47,178 bases of DNA from an uncultured Terriglobales bacterium (GTDB taxonomy: Bacteria; Acidobacteriota; Terriglobia; Terriglobales; Acidobacteriaceae). Positions 33,085 through 41,270 of this stretch are shown in pieces. Position numbers and translations under genes: made by a program. The stretch lies in NCBI GenBank assembly GCA_955652395.1, contig CATPBJ010000108.1, forward strand, positions 1 to 47,178. The letters are read 5' to 3'. How positions within the stretch are numbered: position 1 is the stretch's first letter; every line of letters starts with the position of its first letter. A model generated the notes under the pieces. That model ran no database searches. It had not been told where the DNA came from and saw only the letters and a list, made by a program, of their open reading frames with translations.

Positions 33085-33897
33085 ATGGTTTCTCCCACCA
33101 TTTCCACCCAAAACCTGACGCGGCGCTTCGGAGACCTCGCCGCCGTTGAAGACGTGAATCTGAGGGTAGCTCCGGGCCAATTCTTCGGCTTTCTGGGACC
33201 GAACGGTGCAGGAAAATCAACCACCCTCAAGATGCTCACCGGCCTGCTCGCGCCCACCACCGGACGAATCCAGATTCTTGGCCTCGATCTGGTCAGCAAC
33301 ATGGTGGAAGTGAAACGGCAGATCGGAGTGGTACCCGAAGGCATGGCGCTGTTTGGGAGATTGACCGGGTCGGAATACTTGAACTTCGTGGGCCGAATGT
33401 ATGGTCTGGACCACGAGACGGCGGCCAAGCGGACGGCTGAGCTGCTCGACTTCATGCAGCTCACCGATCAGCCCAGGGCGCTGGTCACGGACTACTCGCA
33501 TGGCATGCAGAAAAAGCTGGCTCTGGCGGCGGCCGTGATCCACGGACCGAAAGTCCTGTTTCTGGATGAACCCTTCGAAGGCGTGGATGCTATCGCAGCC
33601 GGCACTTTGAAAGCCATGCTGCAGCGCATGATCGCGCGCGGCGCAACTGTCTTCCTGACTTCGCACGTTCTTGAAATCGTAGAACGGTTATGCACTCATG
33701 TCGGCATCATTCATCGTGGGCGGCTGGTGGCCCAAGGTTCGCTGGAGGAACTGCGGGCGGGAGTCGAGGCGCAATCGGCGGGCCTCCCGAGCGCGGGAGC
33801 GGGTGTTCCAGGCGAGAAGCTGACACTCGAACAAATCTTCCTCCTGATCGTGGGCGGATCGCGAACCGATCGCCAGGAATTGTCATGGCTGGGTTAA
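33085..33897 (+). CDS. ABC-2 type transporter ATP-binding protein
   Basis: 270 residues from ATG 33085. An in-frame ATG 66 bp upstream gives a poor N-terminus. The nucleotide-binding domain has Walker A GPNGAGKSTT, Walker B VLFLDEPFEGVD and the H-loop LTSHVLEIVERLC. The signature loop reads YSHGMQKKLAL rather than LSGGQ, typical of ABC-2 exporters. The last 50 residues form a Gly/Ala-rich tail ending KLTLEQIFLLIVG, characteristic of the exporter subfamily. It should power export by the permease encoded 33 bp downstream. The substrate is unknown. A two-component system lies convergently beyond the permease. Confidence 0.9.
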   Translation: MVSPTISTQNLTRRFGDLAAVEDVNLRVAPGQFFGFLGPNGAGKSTTLKMLTGLLAPTTGRIQILGLDLVSNMVEVKRQIGVVPEGMALFGRLTGSEYLNFVGRMYGLDHETAAKRTAELLDFMQLTDQPRALVTDYSHGMQKKLALAAAVIHGPKVLFLDEPFEGVDAIAAGTLKAMLQRMIARGATVFLTSHVLEIVERLCTHVGIIHRGRLVAQGSLEELRAGVEAQSAGLPSAGAGVPGEKLTLEQIFLLIVGGSRTDRQELSWLG

Positions 33898-33930
33898 AAC
33901 TTAAGATGACAAAGGCAGGATGAAAACGAA

Positions 33931-35601
33931 ATGACGGGCAGGGTGAGTCTGACTCCGCAAGCGCGCCAGCAGCTGGGGGCGGTCGCTGACTTGCGTTGGC
34001 GAATGTTTGTCAACTCTCTGCGAACCTTTCGCGGCCGGTTGGAATTGGCCTCGCGCATCTTCATTGGCCTGGCTTTTGTGGGCGGTGGCATCGGCGGTGC
34101 GATTGGACTGGGCGGGGCAGCCTGGTTTGTGCTCTTGCAGGGAAATGCGGAGTGGCTCGGAGGTCTGCTTTGGCCCGTGTTTCTTTTTTGGCAGCTGTTT
34201 CCGTTAATGGCGACGGCGTTTACTCAGAACGTCGAGTCTGCAAATCTTCTGCGTTTCCCCCTGAGCTATCGCTTGTACTTTCTGATCCGCCTGGCCTACG
34301 GCTCGCTGGACCCGGCAACGGCTGTGGGCAGCTTGTGGCTGATCGGAATCGATATCGGCATCGGAGTCGCCCGGCCAAGTGTGCTTCCCTGGGCCACGAT
34401 TGTGCTCCTAACCTTTGCCGTCGTGAATCTAGTTCTCGCGCGCATGCTCTTCGCCTGGCTGGAACGCTGGTTGGCCCAGCGGCGCACGCGCGAAATCATG
34501 GGCATCCTTTTCTTCCTCTTCATTCTGAGTTTTCAGTTGATCGGACCCTTGATCGCAGTCTACGAACATAGATCCATACCCGAAACCAGAATGCTGGGAC
34601 AGAAACTCTCCAACGCGCAGCGGCCTCTCCCGCCGGGGCTTGCCGCCGCTGCCATTGCGGGATCGGTACAGCCGCAGCCCGGGTCCAGCGTGGTCACGAC
34701 CAGTGTGATCCCTTTTCTGCTTCTGCTGTTCTATGGAATTGCATTCGTGTGGCTCCTGAATTTTCGGTTGCGCGCAGAGTATCGCGGCGAAAACCTTAGC
34801 GAATCGGCGGGCCGCAAAGCTTTGACCAGCAGGCTTCCGGCGGTTCGCCCGGGTTGGAATTTGCCGGGACTTCCAGGACCGGTCGCCGCCGTCTTCGAAA
34901 AAGAGTTGCGCTATCTCAGTCGCAGCGGGCCGATGCTCTTCACTCTGATCGTGCCTCTGTTCATGCTGGCGGTTTTTCGAAGTTCAGGGAAAAACCAAGG
35001 CCTGTTCGCGCATGCTCCCGGGCTTACCTTTCCGCTCGGAGCCGCCTACTCGCTGCTCTTGCTGACCAATCTTTCTTACAACAATTTTGGGGCTGATGGC
35101 AGCGGTACCCAGTTCTTCTTCGCGTCCCCAGCGCGCTTCCGGCAAATCATGTTGGGGAAGAATCTGGCGCATGCAGCCGTTTTTGCTGTGGAAGTTTTGC
35201 TGGTGTGGTTGGGAACGTGTTTGCTGTATCGGCCGCCGTCCCTCGGCGTGACCCTGGCCACGCTGGCGGGCATTCTGTTTGTACTGCCGATTGACCTCGC
35301 TGCAGGAAATCTGTTCTCGATCTATTCTCCCAGCCGGGTGGAAGCGGGCGTGTTTGGGAGACAAAGGGCCTCTCTGACAACCGTGCTGGCGAGTTTTGGG
35401 ATTCGAGGGGCGCTGTTCGGAATGGGCGCACTTATGCTTTGGTTTTCACGCGGGTATGGCAATTCCTGGATGGAACTACTGATCTTTTTACTGCCAGCCG
35501 CTTTCGCCGTTGCGCTTTACGTGTTCGCCATGGAGCGCGTCGATGGAATGGCCCTGAATCATAGGGAAAATCTCATTTCCAATCTTGGCCGCCGCGAGTA
35601 G
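33931..35601 (+). CDS. ABC-2 type transporter permease
   Basis: 556 residues with about 11-12 hydrophobic segments, the first after a 35-residue cytoplasmic stretch. Segments include IGLAFVGGGIGGAIGLGGAAWFV, IMGILFFLFILSFQLIGPLIAVY, VIPFLLLLFYGIAFVWLL and SYNNFGADGSGTQFFFASPA, the last being a conserved stretch in this type of large exporter permease. It forms the membrane channel with the ATPase encoded 33 bp upstream. The length, about twice the simple ABC-2 permease, suggests a fused pair of six-helix halves. AGGATG lies 8-11 nt before the ATG. Role could be drug, lipid or cell-envelope component export. Confidence 0.83.
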   Translation: MTGRVSLTPQARQQLGAVADLRWRMFVNSLRTFRGRLELASRIFIGLAFVGGGIGGAIGLGGAAWFVLLQGNAEWLGGLLWPVFLFWQLFPLMATAFTQNVESANLLRFPLSYRLYFLIRLAYGSLDPATAVGSLWLIGIDIGIGVARPSVLPWATIVLLTFAVVNLVLARMLFAWLERWLAQRRTREIMGILFFLFILSFQLIGPLIAVYEHRSIPETRMLGQKLSNAQRPLPPGLAAAAIAGSVQPQPGSSVVTTSVIPFLLLLFYGIAFVWLLNFRLRAEYRGENLSESAGRKALTSRLPAVRPGWNLPGLPGPVAAVFEKELRYLSRSGPMLFTLIVPLFMLAVFRSSGKNQGLFAHAPGLTFPLGAAYSLLLLTNLSYNNFGADGSGTQFFFASPARFRQIMLGKNLAHAAVFAVEVLLVWLGTCLLYRPPSLGVTLATLAGILFVLPIDLAAGNLFSIYSPSRVEAGVFGRQRASLTTVLASFGIRGALFGMGALMLWFSRGYGNSWMELLIFLLPAAFAVALYVFAMERVDGMALNHRENLISNLGRRE

Positions 35602-35618
35602 CGCTTGCGGCCTGCGCG

Positions 35619-36359
35619 TCACTCCTTTTCCGGCTCCGCAACGAAGCGATAGCCCACGCCGCGAACGGTGAGCAGGTGTCGTGGCGCAGAAGGATTGTCT
35701 TCGATATAGCGCCGCAGGCGAACGATGAAATTGTCGATCGCGCGGGTGTCGGTGTCTTCGTGCAAACCCCACACTTCTTCGAGAATCGATTTGCGGGAGA
35801 CGACCCGTCCCTGGTTCCGGATGAGATGACGGAGCAGTTCCGCCTCCATCAGAGTCAGCTGGATGGTATTTCCGTTGACCCGCAATTCCAGCTTGCCAAA
35901 ATCTATGCTCCGGCCGTGGAACGAAAATACTTCATACTCTGTGGCTGCGGCGGCTTTCGCCGCCGGACTCTGCCGCATCCACTCCCGGCGTCGCAACAGT
36001 CCTTGCAATCGAGCCAGCAGGATAGGGAGTTCAAAAGGTTTGGGAAGGTAGTCATCGGCACCCGAGGCAAAACCTTGGAGCACATCTTCAGGCCGTCCGC
36101 GCGCGGTGAGCATGAGTACAGGGACAAATTGTTTGGCCGCACGCAATTCCGCGGCCACGGTGAAACCGTCCTTGCCGGGAAGCATGACGTCGAGCACTAC
36201 AGCATCGAAATCGGCGCGCGCGCCGGATTGCCCCAAGAGCAAATCCAGCGCCCGTTCGCCATCGCCCACGACGGCGACCGAGTGTCCCTCGGCCTCCAGA
36301 TTGAACTGCAAGCCCTTGGCCAGGTGAGCTTCGTCTTCGACGATCAGAACATGACTCAT
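35619..36359 (-). CDS. OmpR/PhoB-family response regulator
   Basis: 246 residues from ATG 36359 with GAGAGATAC just upstream. An ATG 21 bp earlier is less likely. The receiver domain begins SHVLIVEDEAHLAKG, with acidic pocket residues, the phospho-acceptor Asp57 (VVLDVMLPGKDGF), and Lys107 in YLPKPFELP. The C-terminal winged helix (TLMEAELLRHLIRNQGRVVSRKSILEEVWG ... GVGYRFVAEP) binds direct repeats at target promoters. It is 61 bp downstream of a histidine kinase gene on the same strand and forms a two-component pair with it. It converges with the ABC transporter genes, which end 17 bp away. Confidence 0.93.
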   Translation of the reverse strand: MSHVLIVEDEAHLAKGLQFNLEAEGHSVAVVGDGERALDLLLGQSGARADFDAVVLDVMLPGKDGFTVAAELRAAKQFVPVLMLTARGRPEDVLQGFASGADDYLPKPFELPILLARLQGLLRRREWMRQSPAAKAAAATEYEVFSFHGRSIDFGKLELRVNGNTIQLTLMEAELLRHLIRNQGRVVSRKSILEEVWGLHEDTDTRAIDNFIVRLRRYIEDNPSAPRHLLTVRGVGYRFVAEPEKE

Positions 36360-36420
36360 GTATCTCTCAAATCGCCACACCGAAATGGAGGGGCCGCATC
36401 TTGCCCCACGAGAGCCGGCG

Positions 36421-37326
36421 CTACAAGTTTACTCTTGGCAACTCCAGGACTACGGTGGTGCCACGCCCTTCGCCCTCACTCTCGGCGAACACCCGGCCGC
36501 CGTGCTTACGGGCGATTGCCCGCACGATGAAAAGGCCGAGGCCGGTTCCCTTCACATGACTCCGCGAGCGGTTGGACACGCGGTAAAAACGTTTGAAGAT
36601 GCGCTTCAACTCTTCCGCCGGAATCCCTACCCCCTGGTCGCGGATGCTGAGCGTTACCCGCTTCTCATCGGGCGTGTCGAGACGTACCGAGATTTCCACG
36701 TGATCGCCGGAATACTTGACCGCGTTGTCGAGCACGTTCGAAACCGCCGCACGCAGTTCCTCGGAATCGCCCAAAACGCCCGCGGCGGCGCCGCGGTTGA
36801 CCGATTGCTCGTAGCTTATCGATTCAGGCGCAAGGTGGTGGCTGGTACGAGCCACTTCCACGCACTCGCGCGCCAAGCCGCTGAAGTCCACGGGCACGCG
36901 CCGGTCCTGCCGCTTATGTCCAGCCTCGCCGGCCTTGAGAACCTGGTCCACCGTGCCCATCAGGCGATCGGTATCGTCCAGCATCAGACGATAGAACTCG
37001 CGGCGCTGGGCTTCATCCACATCGCGATGCTGCAAGGTTTGCAGATAAAGCCGGATGGAAGCGATGGGAGTTTTCAACTCGTGGGTAACCGCGTTAATGA
37101 AGCTGTCGTGCTGTTCGTTGCGGCGAATTTCTCGTACCAGGAAACTGGTGTTCACGATCAGTCCGGCGATCAGCAGGGCGAAGAAAATTACACCCAGGAA
37201 AAGCAGAACCCCTTCGCGCCAGTTGAGAATGATCCAGCCGACATTCAGTCCGACCGCCAGCAACACCAGGCAAACGCCTAGAACAACGAAAAAGGCGATG
37301 GCCCTGCGGCGGCTGCTGATACGCAT
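36421..37326 (-). CDS. Membrane sensor histidine kinase without a large sensor domain
   Basis: 301 residues. Two transmembrane helices (about 10-34 and 40-60) are separated by only a few residues (NWREG), then comes a HisKA dimerisation domain with phospho-acceptor His82 in THELKTP, and a HATPase domain with N box DNAVKYS, G1 IRDQGVGIP and G2 KGTGLGLFIV. With no periplasmic sensor loop it resembles intramembrane-sensing kinases, which in Firmicutes often work with a partner ABC transporter. The ABC-2 pair lies immediately beyond the response regulator, though on the other strand. The signal is not known. Its phosphate acceptor is the response regulator encoded directly downstream. Full length. 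Confidence 0.9.
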   Translation of the reverse strand: MRISSRRRAIAFFVVLGVCLVLLAVGLNVGWIILNWREGVLLFLGVIFFALLIAGLIVNTSFLVREIRRNEQHDSFINAVTHELKTPIASIRLYLQTLQHRDVDEAQRREFYRLMLDDTDRLMGTVDQVLKAGEAGHKRQDRRVPVDFSGLARECVEVARTSHHLAPESISYEQSVNRGAAAGVLGDSEELRAAVSNVLDNAVKYSGDHVEISVRLDTPDEKRVTLSIRDQGVGIPAEELKRIFKRFYRVSNRSRSHVKGTGLGLFIVRAIARKHGGRVFAESEGEGRGTTVVLELPRVNL

Positions 37327-37351
37327 GGCAGAATTCTACCGCGAAGAGAGG

Positions 37352-37487
37352 TGTGGGGCGGACACTCTTGTCCGCCGCCTTTGAAGTTGGTCTCAGGTTT
37401 TCGTTGCTGTTCGACTACGAGGCCTTGAGTATGTCTGACTATCTAGAGTCCAAGTCAAGGGCGGCGGACAAGAGTGTCCGCCCCACA
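37352..37487. repeat. 136-bp element with perfect 28-bp inverted repeats
   Basis: Arms 37352-37379 and 37460-37487 are exact reverse complements over 28 bp. Each arm also contains an internal palindrome, GGCGGACA-CTCT-TGTCCGCC. The 80-bp interior has no ORF. It fills the gap between the histidine kinase start and the desaturase end. Perfect symmetry suggests a REP-doublet, a MITE-like unit, or a strong transcription barrier. Confidence 0.75.
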
Positions 37488-37490
37488 TGG

Positions 37491-38396
37491 CTAGGCCGAG
37501 ACAAGTTCGGCACGTGCTTCCGCCGGCGTTCCCTGTTCTTCTTCCTGGCGGCGCAGCTCAGAGAGCTTTACCCAGTAGACCTGACGCGCCAGCCCCAACT
37601 TCTTCAGCGCCCAGATACCGTACCAGTTGAAATCGATCTCGTACCATTTCAGACCATGCCGGGCAGAGACCGGATGCGCATGATGGTTGTTGTGCCAGCC
37701 CTCACCGAACGTGAGCAAGGCCACCCACCAGCTATTGGTAGAGAGGTCCCGAGTGACAAAACGCCGCGAGCCCCAGCTATGCGTGGCCGAGTTTACCAGC
37801 CAGGTGGTGTGCAGTCCGATCACGGTGCGGAAGAAAACACCCCACAGGAGGAACGGGAGGCCGCCCACTGCCAGCAGGATCAAACCGAGGACGATCATGG
37901 GAGCGTAATGATACTTCGTGATCCAGACGTGGAATTTATCTTTGGCGAGGTCGGGAACGTAACGCGCCAGCGTAGTCGTGTCGTGGTGCATCGACTTGCC
38001 GGTCAGGATCCAGCCCATGTGCGCCCACCATTTGCCGTCGCGGGGAGAATGCGGATCGCCTTCCTGATCAGAATGCTGGTGATGGATACGATGCGTGGCC
38101 ACCCAGAAAATAGGTCCGCCTTCGAGCGCCAGCGTGGCAGATGTAGTCAAGACGTACTCGACCCACTTGGGAGTCTTGTAACCGCGATGAGTCAGCAGCC
38201 GGTGATAGCCCATGCCGATACCGAGGGATCCAGAAACCCACCACAGGAACATCGAGACCAGGAGAGCTTTCCAGGAAAAGAAGAACAGCGCCGCGATTGC
38301 GCCCAAGTGGAACAGGCCCATAAAAATCGCGGTTACCCAGTTGATTTCGTGGTCCGCAGCTGCTTTCCGATCCAACACCTGTAGGTCTATCGCCAT
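37491..38396 (-). CDS. Acyl-CoA/acyl-lipid delta-9-type fatty acid desaturase
   Basis: 301 residues. This integral membrane di-iron enzyme introduces a double bond in a fatty acyl chain. Three His boxes are complete: [11 protein letters not shown] (HxxxxH), HRIHHQHSD (HxxHH) and [11 protein letters not shown] (HxxHH). Four hydrophobic segments flank them. The motif GWILTGK and the sequence order match bacterial and cyanobacterial acyl-lipid/acyl-CoA desaturases of the DesC type. The function is likely membrane fluidity adjustment. The start is preceded by AAGGGAAAAGAAC. Electron donor not evident. Its 3' end is followed by the 136-bp inverted-repeat element. Confidence 0.93.
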   Translation of the reverse strand: MAIDLQVLDRKAAADHEINWVTAIFMGLFHLGAIAALFFFSWKALLVSMFLWWVSGSLGIGMGYHRLLTHRGYKTPKWVEYVLTTSATLALEGGPIFWVATHRIHHQHSDQEGDPHSPRDGKWWAHMGWILTGKSMHHDTTTLARYVPDLAKDKFHVWITKYHYAPMIVLGLILLAVGGLPFLLWGVFFRTVIGLHTTWLVNSATHSWGSRRFVTRDLSTNSWWVALLTFGEGWHNNHHAHPVSARHGLKWYEIDFNWYGIWALKKLGLARQVYWVKLSELRRQEEEQGTPAEARAELVSA

Positions 38397-38597
38397 GTTC
38401 TTTTCCCTTGCCCGATATTGAGCTTCCTGGACTTAAGTTAGCAGGGTGGGAAATTGGCGCGTGTAAAACTTCTGTAATAGCCGACACTCGGGGTGTTACG
38501 TAAGTACTAGCACGGTAATGCAGACGGAAACCCGTCCCAAGGCGCAAGCGGGAAAAGCAGGGCTTTCAGGTTGGGAAACCCCAGTGGACTAGTTGGC

Positions 38598-38674
38598 GGA
38601 AGGGCACGACTTTTCAGTCGCGCCGTAAATCTCGTCCGAGAATGCTCCGGCGCGGCGGGAAGCCGTGCCCTCCC
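38598..38674. repeat. Inverted repeat in the desaturase/dehydrogenase gap
   Basis: GGAAGGGCACGACTT (38598-38612) faces GGAAGCCGTGCCCTCC (38658-38673), reverse complements apart from two mismatches. It is a dispersed-looking intergenic repeat. The 298-bp gap (38397-38694) otherwise holds only the upstream region of the desaturase; no gene or clear promoter was found. Confidence 0.55.
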
Positions 38675-38694
38675 GGCGCCAGCCCGGAAATTAC

Positions 38695-39576
38695 TCAGGC
38701 CGAGGCGCCCTTTACTTCGACGCCAGCCCATTTCTCAAGCAACGTCAGGGTCGCCGCGTAGTCCAAATTTTCGTGTCCATCTTCGGTTGCCATTTCGTAG
38801 ATTTCTTCCACGGTTTCGAGAGCTGGCAATTTCACCCGAACTTCCTTGGCAGCCTCCAGCGTCAAGCGAATGTCTTTATGCATGAGCCGCAGCGGGAAAT
38901 TGGGGGTGAAGTCGCGTTTCAGGACAAAAGGCGCTTTGTAGTCCACAACTCCGGAGCGAATCATCGACGCCTGAATCACCGGCATCAGTTTCTCGACATC
39001 CACTCCCAGCTTCGTGGCCAGAGTGAGGCCTTCAGCGAACCCTTCATAGATGAGCGCAATCTGCAGGTTCATCACCAGTTTGGCAGACTGTCCCTTGCCG
39101 GTTTCGCCGATGCGGAAAAACACTTTTCCCATAGCGGCGAACAGCGGTTTCAGTGATTCGATCACGGCTTCATGCCCGCCTACGATGAAAATGAGGCTAC
39201 CGGCTTCAGCCGCCACCTTCGATCCCGTCATGGGCGCGTCCACGTAGTGCACTCCGCGTGTTCCAACCCGCTCCGCGAACTTGCGAGTCGCCGAAGGCGA
39301 AATCGTGCTGGAATCCACTACGGTCATACCCTCGGCCAGTGACTCCTCGACCCCTTGCGCCCCGAACAGGACGCTCTCTACCGCATTGGTGTCAGAAACG
39401 CACATCCACACGACTTCGGCACCCCGGGCCGCATCGGCGGGCGAAGTCGCGCTGCGCGCGCCTTCTACTCCCTTGCCCGCGGTACGACTCCAAACGGCAA
39501 CCTCATGACCTGCCTTGACCAGATTGGACGCCATCGGTCGTCCCATAATTCCCAAGCCTAAGAAGGTAACACGCAT
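38695..39576 (-). CDS. 3-hydroxyisobutyrate dehydrogenase-family oxidoreductase
   Basis: 293-residue NAD(P)-dependent beta-hydroxyacid dehydrogenase. The Rossmann motif FLGLGIMGRPMASNLVKAGH is at the N-terminus, followed by VVDSSTISPSATRKFAE, the substrate motif DAPMTGSKVAAEAGSLIFIVGG and the catalytic Lys motif GQSAKLVMN. These define the GLYR/HIBADH family, which acts on 3-hydroxyisobutyrate, tartronate semialdehyde, succinic semialdehyde or related acids. Substrate cannot be told. A glycerate 2-kinase gene lies 1.7 kb away, so a tartronate-semialdehyde-type role in glycerate metabolism is conceivable, but they are not in one operon. Confidence 0.87.
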   Translation of the reverse strand: MRVTFLGLGIMGRPMASNLVKAGHEVAVWSRTAGKGVEGARSATSPADAARGAEVVWMCVSDTNAVESVLFGAQGVEESLAEGMTVVDSSTISPSATRKFAERVGTRGVHYVDAPMTGSKVAAEAGSLIFIVGGHEAVIESLKPLFAAMGKVFFRIGETGKGQSAKLVMNLQIALIYEGFAEGLTLATKLGVDVEKLMPVIQASMIRSGVVDYKAPFVLKRDFTPNFPLRLMHKDIRLTLEAAKEVRVKLPALETVEEIYEMATEDGHENLDYAATLTLLEKWAGVEVKGASA

Positions 39577-39800
39577 CCTGAGTCTCTCCTGAAGATAGTG
39601 ATGACCAGCAGCGATTAGAACTGACAGCGGTAACCAGGGTCAAGGCAATCCCGCGTGCATTTGTTCTAGAATGACGACTGCGCCCTTCTTTTTGCGTCTT
39701 TTGCGAAAGGAGGTCAACGAGGATCCAGTCAATGCTGATCTCCCCGGGCGAACTCGTGAAATGGTTTCCACGGCTTCGATTTCCCGTCACAGCAGGCTAG

Positions 39801-40697
39801 ATGTTAAAGAGTACCCTGAAGAATCGCGCTCTCCGCAGTCGCGCCCGGCAGTTCGGCAGCCTGGTGCGGCGCTCCGTAGTTACTCCCCGCACCGGCCGTA
39901 CCCACAAACCGAAGCTGGTGACCGACAGCGAGATGGGAGTGACTTTCATCGGTCATTCAAGTTTCTTCGTTCAGATCGGCGGCCAGAATGTGGTCATCGA
40001 TCCCAATTTTGCGCGCTGGCTTTTCGTCCTCAAACGTCTGCGGCAGCCGGGCCTGAAGATGCGCGATCTGCCGGCCATTGACCTGGTACTCGTGACCCAT
40101 GCCCACTTCGACCACCTGCACCGGCCGTCGCTGCGCGCCATCGTTCGGCAAAACAGACGTCGTCACGGAGTGGCGCCGACGATTGTGGTGCCGCATCATG
40201 TTTTCGATCTGGTGTCCGACCTCGGGTTTGACCGGGTCGTGGAACTGGACTGGTGGAACAGTTACCGTCACAGCAAGCTGACCGTAACCCATGTGCCTTC
40301 GCGGCACTGGGGAGCGCGAGTCATCGAAGATTCCCACCGCGGATACGGTGGCTACGTGCTGCGCGACAGCAAGCATTCGATTTATCACGCCGGCGACACG
40401 GCTTACTTCTCTGGCTTTCGCGAGATTGGGCAGCGACTGGCGCCGGAACTGGCCCTGTTGCCCATTGGCGCGTATCATCCTCCTTCCTTCCGCAACGTTC
40501 ACACCAGCCCGGCGGATGCCATGCGGGCCTTTTTTGATCTGAATGCCCGCTGGATGGTGCCCATGCACTACGGCACTTTTCGACTCTCTCATGAACCGAT
40601 GGACGAGCCCCTGCAACTGTTGGAGAAAGAAGTCAGGGCTGCGGGTATCGAGGATCGAGTGTTCGTGTTGGAAGAGGGTGTGACCCGGTTTTTTTAG
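39801..40697 (+). CDS. Metallo-beta-lactamase-fold hydrolase (NAPE-PLD/UlaG-like)
   Basis: 298 residues. It has a basic N-terminal leader of about 40 residues and a metallo-beta-lactamase domain: THAHFDHLH (HxHxDH metal motif), PHHVFD, then RHWGARVIEDSHRGYGGYVL, HAGDTAYFSGF with the bridging Asp, and the C-terminal metal-binding MHYGTF. The RHWGARVIEDS/GGYVL block and HTSPADAM match the NAPE-PLD-like MBL branch, which hydrolyses phosphodiester or lactone bonds. The natural substrate is unknown. An earlier in-frame start cannot be excluded. A short AAAGGAGGTC motif lies at 39706, 86 bp upstream, and is not placed to serve this gene. Confidence 0.83.
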   Translation: MLKSTLKNRALRSRARQFGSLVRRSVVTPRTGRTHKPKLVTDSEMGVTFIGHSSFFVQIGGQNVVIDPNFARWLFVLKRLRQPGLKMRDLPAIDLVLVTHAHFDHLHRPSLRAIVRQNRRRHGVAPTIVVPHHVFDLVSDLGFDRVVELDWWNSYRHSKLTVTHVPSRHWGARVIEDSHRGYGGYVLRDSKHSIYHAGDTAYFSGFREIGQRLAPELALLPIGAYHPPSFRNVHTSPADAMRAFFDLNARWMVPMHYGTFRLSHEPMDEPLQLLEKEVRAAGIEDRVFVLEEGVTRFF

Positions 40698-40803
40698 TCG
40701 TTTTTGGCGTCTTTCGACGTCCGTTGGTCCAGAGTCCGGGTAGAGGAGTTCGCGAACCTGCTCGGAGCGGACAGGAAGCAGTGCGGGCAGTATAGTTCGC
40801 GGC

Positions 40804-41229
40804 GTGCATCAAGCCCCCATGAGTCGCTTGGGCGCGCTTTATCTCTCGCTCGGGGTGGTGCAGGCCGCGCATAGCGTTGAAGAAATGCTCAGCCACCTCT
40901 ACGACTTCTTCTGGGTCGGCTCGGGCGTGCTGCATCGCTCTTTTGCGTGGTACCCGCAATTTCGCTGGCCCGCCGACCTTTTCGGCGCCGTCAATATGGT
41001 TCTGATTGCAACGCTCCTGGGGAGCTGGTCGTTCGTCGAGCGCCGCCAGCGATGGGCATTGACATGGGCCGGCGGCGCGGGAGCTGTGGAGACGCTGAAT
41101 GGCTTCAATCACCTCGCAGGAGTAGGGGTGTGTCGGCAGTACGTTCCGGGTGCGATCACGGCTCCGATCCTGCTTGCCTTGGGACCGCTCGTACTCCGAG
41201 AAATCAAACGGCCTCGGAGACTGGATTGA
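40804..41229 (+). CDS. HXXEE-domain membrane protein
   Basis: 141 residues from GTG 40804; ATG 40819 (five codons later) is an alternative, and neither has a good ribosome-binding site. The motif HSVEEM (His-x-x-Glu-Glu) defines the family. Four hydrophobic segments lie at about 10-25, 58-75, 85-100 and 112-130, with LNGFNHLAG containing another conserved His and YVPGAITAP near the end. Predicted small inner-membrane protein; function of the family is not known to me, and the conserved His/Glu residues suggest metal binding within the membrane. It is convergent with the glycerate kinase gene. Confidence 0.7.
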   Translation: MHQAPMSRLGALYLSLGVVQAAHSVEEMLSHLYDFFWVGSGVLHRSFAWYPQFRWPADLFGAVNMVLIATLLGSWSFVERRQRWALTWAGGAGAVETLNGFNHLAGVGVCRQYVPGAITAPILLALGPLVLREIKRPRRLD

Positions 41230-41270
41230 GACAGAATCACCGTCAGACGACTCGCGCAGTCATTGCGCTC

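Noticed and set aside
37433-37459. Possible third HAIR site (CTTGAGTATGTCTGAC)
   Set aside because: The right half does not give ACTCAAG at 7-bp spacing, and it lies inside the 136-bp inverted-repeat element.
37353-38384. 343-residue plus-strand ORF
   Set aside because: Antisense to the desaturase, whose three His boxes are intact on the other strand.
39671-40081. 136-residue plus-strand ORF with an AAAGGAGGTC inside
   Set aside because: Overlaps the MBL-fold gene in a different frame; the Shine-Dalgarno-like sequence has no start codon at the right distance.
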